Below, piece by piece: positions 6,826-12,310 of a DNA stretch of 12,310 bases. Made by a program: the position numbers and the translations under genes. How positions within the stretch are numbered: the stretch's first letter is position 1; the number at the start of each line of letters is the position of its first letter. Origin of the DNA: an uncultured Flammeovirgaceae bacterium (GTDB lineage: Bacteria; Bacteroidota; Bacteroidia; Cytophagales; Cyclobacteriaceae). The stretch is from positions 1 through 12,310 of the forward strand of contig CAKZPJ010000168.1 of assembly GCA_937138955.1 (NCBI GenBank). Reading direction: 5' to 3'. Below the pieces are notes generated by a model. The model saw nothing but the letters and a program-made list of their open reading frames with translations. It did no database searches and was not told where the DNA came from.

Positions 6826-7620
6826 ATGCAGCAGTATCTTGATTTAATGCGCCATATTTTGGATCACGGAGTGAAGAAAGAGGATCGCACCGGAACGGGT
6901 ACATTAAGTGTGTTCGGTCACCAAATGCGCTTCGATTTACAGGAAGGCTTTCCGGTTACTACCACTAAGAAACTACACTTGCGTTCTATCATCCACGAGC
7001 TACTGTGGTTTTTAAAAGGCGATACGAACATCCAGTATCTGAAAGAAAATAAAGTCAGAATTTGGGATGAGTGGGCGGATGAGAACGGCGACCTGGGCCC
7101 CGTGTATGGACACCAGTGGCGAAGCTGGCCTACTCCCGACGGACGCTCTATCGATCAAATTAAGCAGATACTGCATCAAATTAAAAACACTCCTGATTCG
7201 CGCCGAATCATTGTTTCGGCTTGGAATGTGGCTGATGTAGAGAACATGGCCTTACCTCCCTGCCACGCACTATTTCAGTTTTACGTAGCCAAGGGAAAAC
7301 TCTCCTGCCAGCTATACCAGCGCAGTGCCGATGTTTTTTTGGGAGTTCCCTTCAATATTGCCTCCTATGCTCTGCTAACGATGATGGTAGCCCGGGTATG
7401 TGATCTGGAGTTGGGGGAGTTCATTCATACCTTCGGCGACGCCCATTTGTATACCAATCATCTTGAACAAGCTGGGTTGCAGCTCAGTCGAAATTCTCGC
7501 CCCCTACCGACTATGAAAATTAATCCCACAGTGAAAGACCTTTTTTCGTTTCGCTACGAAGATTTTGAACTAATTAATTATGACCCTCATCCTCATATCA
7601 AAGCCGAGGTAGCCGTCTAG
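6826..7620 (+). CDS. thyA: Thymidylate synthase
   Basis: Cytosolic enzyme that converts dUMP and 5,10-methylenetetrahydrofolate to dTMP and dihydrofolate, the de novo source of thymine for DNA. It is 264 aa from ATG 6826, exactly the E. coli ThyA length, and alignable without gaps by eye. Key residues fall at the E. coli positions: R21 (phosphate binding, RTGTGT), catalytic C146 in PPCHALF, the [13 protein letters not shown] stretch with Q165, R166, S167, D169 and N177, and H207/Y209 in [11 protein letters not shown]. An in-frame GTG at 6757 would add 23 residues encoded mostly by the intergenic repeat, so it is rejected. In many bacteria thyA precedes folA (dihydrofolate reductase), but here the following gene is an unrelated secreted protein. 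The gene appears monocistronic and intact. Confidence 0.98.
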   Translation: MQQYLDLMRHILDHGVKKEDRTGTGTLSVFGHQMRFDLQEGFPVTTTKKLHLRSIIHELLWFLKGDTNIQYLKENKVRIWDEWADENGDLGPVYGHQWRSWPTPDGRSIDQIKQILHQIKNTPDSRRIIVSAWNVADVENMALPPCHALFQFYVAKGKLSCQLYQRSADVFLGVPFNIASYALLTMMVARVCDLELGEFIHTFGDAHLYTNHLEQAGLQLSRNSRPLPTMKINPTVKDLFSFRYEDFELINYDPHPHIKAEVAV

Positions 7621-7661
7621 TGCAAGGTTTGAACACCCACCCCTCATTCCGATGATTTATC

Positions 7662-7698
7662 CTACCAAATGGGTAGCTAGTTACATGCGTAATGTAAC
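7662..7698. repeat. Pair of adjacent perfect inverted repeats after thyA
   Basis: CTACC (7662-7666) / GGTAG (7672-7676) with loop AAATG is followed 3 bases later by GTTACAT (7680-7686) / ATGTAAC (7692-7698) with loop GCGTA. Two tandem stem-loops lie 40-80 bases past the thyA stop. No T-tract follows, so they may protect the 3' end or bind a protein rather than terminate transcription. Confidence 0.45.
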
Positions 7699-7811
7699 CT
7701 ATAAATGCTTGCTCATGCACTTTTAAGAAAACGAAAAATTCGAATAGTTATATAAAAAATCTTTTTCCATCATTATTCTACTCCACTTAGTAGGTTACCC
7801 GTGGTGATTCT

Positions 7812-7842
7812 CGGTGAACATTACCCGTCTGGTGTTCAACCG
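7812..7842. repeat. Inverted repeat upstream of the secreted unknown protein
   Basis: CGGTGAACA (7812-7820) pairs with TGTTCAACCG (7833-7842), a 9-bp stem with one bulged A and a 12-base spacer. The spacer contains the second copy of a TTACCCGT direct repeat (first copy 7795-7802). The layout, a dyad 77 bases before a start codon, is compatible with an operator; this is inference. Confidence 0.35.
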
Positions 7843-7888
7843 CAAACTCTCAATTAAAGTAGTTGGATAGGTGCCAAGTTTGATACAG

Positions 7889-7905
7889 TTAGACTGAACG
7901 TCTAA
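7889..7905 (+). repeat. Small hairpin just before the start of the secreted unknown protein
   Basis: TTAGAC (7889-7894) / GTCTAA (7900-7905), loop TGAAC, extendable by A-T and G-T pairs to 8 bp. It ends 13 bases before the ATG, so if transcribed it would sit close to the ribosome-binding region. Confidence 0.35.
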
Positions 7906-7918
7906 TTATCAAGCCACC

Positions 7919-8569
7919 ATGAAATATGTCAGTCTTCTCATCCTCATCATTATTACCCGAACTGCTTTTGCCTCTGATTTATCTCAGCAGGGAGTTTGGT
8001 GTACCGGAAAAATAACATTAGATAATGATGTAGTACTAGAAGGTAAAATTAGTTATGATCTTAAGTTCGATGCTATTCAAATTAAGACCGATGATTTAGT
8101 CAGAACCTACACGGCTGAAACCATCGCTGACTTTGAGATATTTGACCCAATTAAATACCGGCACCGTAAGTACGTAGCGGTTGACCTTCCAATGAAAGAG
8201 GGGTACCAGCGTAAGACTTTCTTTGAAATATTATCTGAGGGAAAGATCACAATACTGAGAAAGAGCAAATATGTGCGTCGCCCGCGCGTTACCGAAGACT
8301 TTAGAGCTCCCCACATTTATCTGAATGCTGTTTGCCGACACACGTACTATGTTTACCAAGCAGGCGCATTCGTTGAAATAGAAGATTTTGTGTCGCAGGT
8401 AATGCCTCTTATGAATTCACATCAGGAGAAAGTTGCTGGCTACGTAAAGCAGTGTAAACTGAGGTTGAAGGAAATTCATGAGCAAATGCGTGTCGTCTAT
8501 TTGTACAACCAACTAGTTATTGAGCAGGAGAAGCCTTCTTTTATTAGTGAGTCGATAGGAAAGGATTAG
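7919..8569 (+). CDS. Secreted protein of unknown function
   Basis: A 216-residue protein that I do not recognise. An N-terminal signal peptide is clear: MK, a hydrophobic core VSLLILIIIT (4-13), and a likely cleavage after AFA (16-18/19). The mature part opens with a beta-rich region (residues 25-115) of the pattern G-K-I-T-L-D-N-x-x-x-L-E-G-K-I, then 'AETIADFEIFDP' (66-77), common in exported Bacteroidota proteins of unknown role. Basic stretches follow (KYRHRKY 79-85; RKSKYVRRPRV 114-124). The C-terminal third (151-200) looks helical (YVKQCKLRLKEIHEQMRVVYLYN). Three cysteines remain after cleavage (C28, C139, C179); the first two could form a disulfide in the periplasm. It converges with ispE, with 8 bases between the stop codons. 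No enzyme motif is apparent. Confidence 0.75.
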   Translation: MKYVSLLILIIITRTAFASDLSQQGVWCTGKITLDNDVVLEGKISYDLKFDAIQIKTDDLVRTYTAETIADFEIFDPIKYRHRKYVAVDLPMKEGYQRKTFFEILSEGKITILRKSKYVRRPRVTEDFRAPHIYLNAVCRHTYYVYQAGAFVEIEDFVSQVMPLMNSHQEKVAGYVKQCKLRLKEIHEQMRVVYLYNQLVIEQEKPSFISESIGKD

Positions 8570-8577
8570 CGTAATCG

Positions 8578-9429
8578 TCATAACGTATTCTGCCATACCA
8601 AATAATTACGACTTATACTGCTAATATTTGGTTTCTGATGAAATAACCCATACATGGTAGAACCAGAACCACTCATGCTCGCGTAGAATGCCCCAGCACT
8701 GTAAAGTTGTTCTTTAATGGTTGCCAAAATCGGATACTGGGCAAATACCGAAGCTTCAAAATCATTGACTACATTTTCTTTCCATCCCTCAGCCGGTTGG
8801 CTCAACCTTTCGTGAAGGGAAACTGACTGTGCTTGCGAGTTTGCCTGCCGTGGGATTACTTGGGAGTATGCCTCGGCAGTAGATACCGCAATCTCAGGGA
8901 AGATCAGTACAATATATTTTCCGTTCAGATCTAGAGAAATATCGTCAAACTGATTACCCGTTCCGCTCGCCAGCACTGGCTGATTTCGAATAAAGAACGG
9001 ACAATCGCTTCCTAATTGGCTGGCGTAGCTTTCTAGTTGCTTATCGGTAAGTGATAAAGAAAATAGTTCGTTTAGGCTACGAAGCAGAAAAGAAGCATTG
9101 GATGAGCCGCCACCTAACCCACCGCCCATCGGAATTATTTTATGCAAATGGATTTGTACCGGAAACAAATTGAAGTCGGCTTTTAACAACTGGTAGGCTC
9201 GCACGCATAAATTTTCTTCTGGGTTTCCCGGAATTGCTAAACCCGACGTTGTAAACTGAAAGGTTTCATCGGAACGCCGATCGCCGGAACGCCGGCCGAC
9301 CTCAATTACCTCCAAAATATCCCGCAACGGAATCGGCACGAAACAGGTCTCAATGTTATGATAACCGTCCTTCCGCCTACTTACAATATGTAAGCCCAGA
9401 TTGACCTTCGCATTTGGGAAAGTAACCAT
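8578..9429 (-). CDS. ispE: 4-diphosphocytidyl-2-C-methyl-D-erythritol kinase
   Basis: GHMP-family kinase of the non-mevalonate (MEP) isoprenoid pathway; phosphorylates the 2-hydroxyl of CDP-ME using ATP in the cytosol. It is 283 aa from ATG 9429, normal for IspE. GHMP motif 1 is FPNAKVNLGLHI (4-15), with Lys8 matching the catalytic Lys10 of E. coli. The ATP-binding glycine loop PMGGGLGGGSSNAS lies at 100-113, LGSDCPFF (139-146) holds the catalytic Asp142, and motif 3 MSGSGSTMYGLF is at 252-263. A longer frame from GTG 9477 adds 16 residues encoded by a GC-rich inverted repeat and is rejected. An unusual GRRSGDRRSD stretch (45-54) is encoded by two tandem mini-hairpins. It lies 66 bases downstream of fabI on the same strand and is probably co-transcribed with it. 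Confidence 0.95.
   Translation of the reverse strand: MVTFPNAKVNLGLHIVSRRKDGYHNIETCFVPIPLRDILEVIEVGRRSGDRRSDETFQFTTSGLAIPGNPEENLCVRAYQLLKADFNLFPVQIHLHKIIPMGGGLGGGSSNASFLLRSLNELFSLSLTDKQLESYASQLGSDCPFFIRNQPVLASGTGNQFDDISLDLNGKYIVLIFPEIAVSTAEAYSQVIPRQANSQAQSVSLHERLSQPAEGWKENVVNDFEASVFAQYPILATIKEQLYSAGAFYASMSGSGSTMYGLFHQKPNISSISRNYLVWQNTL
9268..9296. repeat. Tandem pair of mini-hairpins inside ispE
   Basis: Two perfect 5-bp stem-loops share the loop AACG: ATCGG-AACG-CCGAT (9268-9281) and GCCGG-AACG-CCGGC (9283-9296), a 15-base period. The period keeps the ispE frame and produces the imperfect repeat GRRSG/DRRSD. The block is GC-rich and purely palindromic compared with its surroundings. Confidence 0.7.
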
Positions 9430-9446
9430 AATCGGAAACTGAAGAC

Positions 9447-9490
9447 CGGAGTCGGGAAACCGAATTCCGGTATCCACTATCCGGACTCCG
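9447..9490. repeat. GC-rich inverted repeat between fabI and ispE
   Basis: CGGAGTC (9447-9453) and GACTCCG (9484-9490) are perfect inverted arms. The 30 bases between contain a near-palindrome ACCGAATTCCGGT (9459-9471) and the TATCCACTATC string also found before thyA. It fills most of the 66-base gap between fabI and ispE and would form a stem-loop in the shared transcript just before the ispE start. Confidence 0.55.
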
Positions 9491-9495
9491 TAAAT

Positions 9496-10308
9496 TTATT
9501 TGCTCAATTCCTCAATAATATGTTCGCTGATTCCGGCTGAAGAGAAGCCACCATCGTGCATTAGGTTCTGCATCGTCACCATCCGGGTGAAGTCAGAGAA
9601 AAGCGTAACAATATAGTTAGCACAATCTTCAGCAGAGGCATTGCCGAGTGGAGCCATTTTGTCGGCGTAGTCAAAGAACACATCAAATCCAGAGATACCT
9701 GTTCCAGCGGTGGTTTTCGTGGGTGACTGCGAAACAGTATTCACTCGGATATTTTTTAGGCGAGCTAATCGAGCTCCGTAACTGCGGGCAATAGATTCCA
9801 ATACGGCTTTAGCCTGCGCCATATCTCCGTAATCGGGGAAGTTACGCTGAGCAGCAATGTACGTAAGAGCCGCAATTGATCCCCATTCGTTCATCACATC
9901 CATTTTTTCAGCCACTTGCATCATCTTGTGAAACGAAAGCCCAGAAATATCCAGTGTTTTCAGAAACCAGTCGTAGTTCAGGTTGCCGTATTCTCGCCCC
10001 TTACGAACGTTAGGACTCATGCCTATAGAGTGCAGAATAAAATCTAGATTGCCACCTAAGGCTTCGGTAGATTCTTGGAAAAGCTTTTCTAAGTCTTCTA
10101 ACGAGGTAGCATCAGCCGCAATTACCTTAGCATCGCACTGTTCGGCTAGCTCATTGATTTTGCCCATCCGCAGTGCCACCGGAGCATTGGTCAGCGTAAA
10201 AGATGCTCCTTCCTCCCGGGCCTTTAAAGCCACCTTCCAGGCAATAGAATTTTCGTCTAATGCCCCGAAAATAATACCTCGTTTGCCCGCTAATAAATTA
10301 TAACCCAT
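9496..10308 (-). CDS. fabI: Enoyl-[acyl-carrier-protein] reductase (NADH), FabI type
   Basis: Cytosolic short-chain dehydrogenase-like enzyme that catalyses the last reduction of each fatty-acid elongation cycle (trans-2-enoyl-ACP to acyl-ACP) with NAD(P)H. It is 270 aa, typical of the family. The N-terminal cofactor site is GKRGIIFGALDENSIAW (8-24), with LTNAP at 39-43. The NxG-equivalent HSIGMSPN lies at 93-100. The FabI catalytic arrangement has Tyr150 and Tyr160 with the Y-x6-K lysine at Lys167 (YGDMAQAK). The substrate-flanking loop TTAGTGISGFD is at 199-209, and MVTMQNLMHDGGFSS (243-257) closes the domain. The start is ATG 10308 (MGYNLLAGKRG), matching family N-termini. A TAGTTTTG -7-like element lies 40 bases upstream. 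It is followed on the same strand by ispE, giving a fatty-acid/isoprenoid gene pair. Confidence 0.97.
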   Translation of the reverse strand: MGYNLLAGKRGIIFGALDENSIAWKVALKAREEGASFTLTNAPVALRMGKINELAEQCDAKVIAADATSLEDLEKLFQESTEALGGNLDFILHSIGMSPNVRKGREYGNLNYDWFLKTLDISGLSFHKMMQVAEKMDVMNEWGSIAALTYIAAQRNFPDYGDMAQAKAVLESIARSYGARLARLKNIRVNTVSQSPTKTTAGTGISGFDVFFDYADKMAPLGNASAEDCANYIVTLFSDFTRMVTMQNLMHDGGFSSAGISEHIIEELSK

Positions 10309-10347
10309 AACCTATCTGTTTGATAATGTTGTGTATTTTCTAGTTAG

Positions 10348-10355
10348 CAAAACTA
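10348..10355 (-). promoter_or_regulatory. Candidate -7 promoter element for fabI
   Basis: On the minus strand this reads TAGTTTTG, an exact match to TAnnTTTG, 39 bases before the fabI ATG. No clear TTTG/TTG -33 element is seen at the expected spacing, so this is a half-supported call. Confidence 0.3.
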
Positions 10356-10458
10356 ATACAATTTCGCTTGGCTTCAGTAGTCTATACTGCTTTTTTCCTT
10401 CAACCCTTAATCATCATTATAATAGAAGGTATTGCTTCTCATTTGCATTCTGGCCTAA

Positions 10459-11376
10459 TTAAAAGTACAATGCATGCAGGCGTAAACCATCTAATCGATT
10501 GTACTCTAACGTTGGTGCTGGAATCTTGACATAATTAAGAGCCCAAAGCACTTTCTTTAAATAAGGGTTAGAAACGGGCAATTTAGTTAGGTCAACATCT
10601 AGTGAGAGAAAGAATTGGCGGTAGCGAATCAAATCGGGCATCTGAATACCTCGCGAAACCTCTGGATTACGAAACTCCGATAACATTCCATTGCCACTGT
10701 AGCCCCAGGCCACATTCAGCCACGGTGGCAGATTAGACGAGCGAAAGAGCGACTTTAGGTTGGTTGACAACCAATAGGTATGGCCGTTATAATCTTGGAA
10801 AAAACGTTCTCCGTGCGTTTCACCCAGTACCCACGGTCGATATTGAGCGTAAGAAGAAGGCGAATAAGAAAACTTCATTCGTACCGCTTGTTCCTTGAGC
10901 CAAGCTTGCTGAGTTATAAACAGGGCAGAACCTGCCGCATTAGCAATCATATCGCCCCACGAAAAACCGTAGCCTTCGTACAGGCCATCGAATACTTCAA
11001 TTGGAGTTTGTAACACCAAGCCTAGCGTTCCTCCGTACAGCAGGGATTTTTTATGAGATACTCCGGCCCAGCGCAGGGCATGGTAACCGATCTCGCTTTC
11101 AAAGTAGGCTGCGTACATATGCCCAGCTTTGTCTAGTTGCAGCCACCCGGCGTTATCATTGTACCAGTGAAACGGAACCGATTCGTGATTACGGTACCAC
11201 ACAAACTGTAGGTAGGATAATCCCGCCGCGTAAAACGCTGATTCAGCTAAAATAACCGTGCGAAGTCGCCCCAAGTGAAGAGTATCAGGGTAGGTTGATT
11301 GGGCGGAGGTAGTACCAACCGACAGAAGTATTGTCAATAGCAATGAGTAGCTAAACACTATTTTTCTGGTACACAT
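10459..11376 (-). CDS. Exported DUF2279 (YfiM-like) protein
   Basis: A 305-residue exported protein. The signal peptide (1-25) has a basic start (MCTRK), a hydrophobic core (SYSLLLTILLSVG) and a likely cleavage after TSA before Q26. The mature N-terminal half matches the DUF2279/YfiM pattern: LDKAGHMYAAYFESEIGYHALRW (81-103, with D82, H86 and Y91), a glycine-rich hydrophobic segment (YGGTLGLVLQTPIEVFDGL 114-132) and SWGDMIANAAGSAL (139-152, with D142 and N146). The family includes a predicted E. coli outer-membrane lipoprotein and has no established activity. The C-terminal half (165-305) is rich in aromatic residues (YSPSSYAQYRPW, PPWLNVAWGYSGNGM) and may be beta-structured. It lies 81 bases downstream of the DJ-1-like gene on the same strand and may be co-transcribed. 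The fold assignment is good; the function is unknown. Confidence 0.8.
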   Translation of the reverse strand: MCTRKIVFSYSLLLTILLSVGTTSAQSTYPDTLHLGRLRTVILAESAFYAAGLSYLQFVWYRNHESVPFHWYNDNAGWLQLDKAGHMYAAYFESEIGYHALRWAGVSHKKSLLYGGTLGLVLQTPIEVFDGLYEGYGFSWGDMIANAAGSALFITQQAWLKEQAVRMKFSYSPSSYAQYRPWVLGETHGERFFQDYNGHTYWLSTNLKSLFRSSNLPPWLNVAWGYSGNGMLSEFRNPEVSRGIQMPDLIRYRQFFLSLDVDLTKLPVSNPYLKKVLWALNYVKIPAPTLEYNRLDGLRLHALYF

Positions 11377-11457
11377 AGAAAGCTAACGTGGCTCTGCGGT
11401 TTAGCATCTACGAAAACAGAAATTTATTCTAACCCCTAAACAAATTGATCGCGCTAT

Positions 11458-12207
11458 TTATGAATCAGCGTTTACCACCAAGTGCGGAACAGCAGATAAA
11501 TCCCAGTCGATAACTAGCCCTTTCGTTAGGTCTTCAGCAATTGCTTTTCCGTAAAGATACTCACAAAGATACAAGGCGGCTTCAAAGGACTTGGCGCCAC
11601 CAGCGGAGGTGATGAATTTACTATCGTGTACAAATAACACATCTTCGTAAACTTTTAACTGCGGAAACATTTTCCGATAAGCTTCAACATCACTAGGAAA
11701 TGTGGTAGAAGCATAACCATCTAAAATTCCGGCTTTAGCCAGCACAAATGCGCCGTCGCAGTGGGAGGTGACAAACTGAGCATCTTCGGCAGTGCTACGC
11801 ACAAAGTCTAGCATAGCTTCATCTTCCAAGTCAGTATCCAGATGATGTTCAGCACTGGGTACTACCAGAATATCAATCGCTGGAAATTCATCCTCAAGAT
11901 AATTGTAATCCGGCATAATCCGTATCCCTTCAAAAGTGGTAACCACCTCAGCGGTGTTAGCTACCGTAAATACCCGCATGGGCTTAATTCCTTCACGGAA
12001 AATGGTATGCTGGAAAATATCGTAGGGAGCCGTAAGTTCGGTGTTGTACACTCCGTCCATAATCAGCAAAGCTACGTTGTACGCTTCCTGTAAAGTGTCG
12101 GTTGAAGCAGATACGTTTTCAGCAGTGGCGGACTGCGTTGGGTCACATCCTAAATTACTGAAGCCAAGTGCAAGGAAAATAATTAGTGGGCGTAGCGATC
12201 GTCGCAT
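11458..12207 (-). CDS. DJ-1/PfpI family protein with N-terminal export (lipoprotein-like) signal
   Basis: A 249-residue protein. Residues 1-21 form an export signal (MRRSLRPLIIFLALGFSNLGC); Cys21 could be lipidated, although the residues before it (SNLG) are a poor lipobox. After a low-complexity linker (22-40) comes a DJ-1/PfpI domain (43-235) close to the GATase1-like domain of GlxA-type regulators. It has YNVALLIMDGVYNTELTAPYDIF (43-65, with the conserved Glu57), DILVVPSAE (112-120), the nucleophile elbow FVTSHCDGAFVLAKAGILDG (145-164) with Cys150, and FITSAGGAKSFEAALYL (198-214). The TTHW histidine seen after the elbow in GlxA-like domains is replaced by TTFP (168-171). No AraC-type DNA-binding domain follows. 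Members of the superfamily act as proteases, deglycases, hydratases or sensors; the activity here is unassigned. An envelope location would be unusual for the superfamily. Confidence 0.85.
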   Translation of the reverse strand: MRRSLRPLIIFLALGFSNLGCDPTQSATAENVSASTDTLQEAYNVALLIMDGVYNTELTAPYDIFQHTIFREGIKPMRVFTVANTAEVVTTFEGIRIMPDYNYLEDEFPAIDILVVPSAEHHLDTDLEDEAMLDFVRSTAEDAQFVTSHCDGAFVLAKAGILDGYASTTFPSDVEAYRKMFPQLKVYEDVLFVHDSKFITSAGGAKSFEAALYLCEYLYGKAIAEDLTKGLVIDWDLSAVPHLVVNADS

Positions 12208-12310
12208 ATTTTTCGATCTGGATTCTTAGTTAGCCCGAAAGTAGCAAAATTAAAAGACTTTGAAAGCGAATTATTCTCCTTGAATCTCAGTGAGTGTTTG
12301 TATAATCTGA
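12208..12310. other. Right-edge intergenic region
   Basis: This is the upstream region of the DJ-1-like gene. Apart from the -7-like element no gene or strong repeat is visible up to the window edge. Confidence 0.5.
12245..12252 (-). promoter_or_regulatory. Candidate -7 promoter element for the DJ-1/PfpI gene
   Basis: The minus strand reads TAATTTTG, an exact TAnnTTTG match ending 37 bases before the ATG. A TTCG at 12270-12267 is only a poor -33 candidate. If real, it would drive the DJ-1 and possibly the DUF2279 gene. Confidence 0.35.

Larger units (their letters stand above)
7621..7918. other. 298-base intergenic region with several inverted repeats
   Basis: No gene is visible. The stretch holds a run of short inverted repeats: CTACC/GGTAG (7662-7676), GTTACAT/ATGTAAC (7680-7698), an arm pair around 7812-7842, and TTAGAC/GTCTAA (7889-7905). 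There is also a direct repeat of TTACCCGT-type sequence (7795-7806 and 7821-7834). Any thyA terminator and the promoter of the next gene should lie here, but no T-tailed hairpin and no exact TAnnTTTG element was found. Confidence 0.55.

Noticed and set aside
9430..9477. GTG start extending IspE by 16 residues
   Set aside because: The extension comes from the inverted repeat between fabI and ispE and is absent from the family.
9983..10303. Plus-strand 106-residue frame antisense to fabI
   Set aside because: It is a shadow of the strongly supported FabI reading frame; the protein has no domain pattern.
10341..10355. TAGTT/AACTA dyad as a possible operator upstream of fabI
   Set aside because: Only 5-bp arms in AT-rich sequence; it overlaps the better-supported -7-like element.
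10780..11255. Plus-strand frames antisense to the DUF2279 gene
   Set aside because: They are shadows; the minus-strand frame has a signal peptide and family motifs.

Overview
The window looks like chromosomal DNA of a marine-type Bacteroidota, most likely of the order Cytophagales. The grounds are protein style (the NuoD, FabI and thymidylate synthase sequences), weak or absent Shine-Dalgarno sequences before most starts, and a few TAnnTTTG-type -7 promoter elements upstream of genes. This placement is inference from pattern recognition; no database search was possible. No rRNA, tRNA, CRISPR array, transposase or phage gene was seen. The window is mostly housekeeping and sensory genes in short transcription units.

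Left part, plus strand (1-3835): a leader region with a UUCG-type hairpin, a 12-TM major facilitator transporter (315-1586) with a terminator-like hairpin after it, a class I SAM-dependent methyltransferase (1657-2436), and a complete nuoD for the quinone-site subunit of respiratory complex I (2618-3835). No other complex I gene is nearby, so this nuoD is an orphan within the window.

Middle, plus strand (3966-6403): a three-gene sensory cassette. A six-TM protein with coiled coil, GAF and long coiled coil (497 aa) is followed 30 bases later by a stand-alone PAS protein (131 aa). After a strong hairpin comes a small STAS/SpoIIAA-like protein (131 aa), closed by a clear intrinsic terminator. 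None of the three has a kinase, cyclase, receiver or DNA-binding domain, so input domains appear to be encoded as separate polypeptides without an output enzyme. This is the most unusual grouping in the window.

Right-middle: a 422-base gap with short repeats and a doubtful coding remnant, then thyA (6826-7620, all catalytic residues present), a 298-base gap rich in inverted repeats, and a secreted protein of unknown function (7919-8569). This last gene is convergent with ispE, with 8 bases between the stop codons.

Right part, minus strand (8578-12207), in transcription order: a putatively lipid-anchored DJ-1/PfpI-family protein, a secreted DUF2279/YfiM-like protein, fabI (enoyl-ACP reductase) and ispE (isoprenoid precursor pathway). 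The ispE gene carries an in-frame tandem pair of perfect mini-hairpins that adds a short Arg/Ser/Asp-rich duplication, and the fabI-ispE junction is a GC-rich inverted repeat region.
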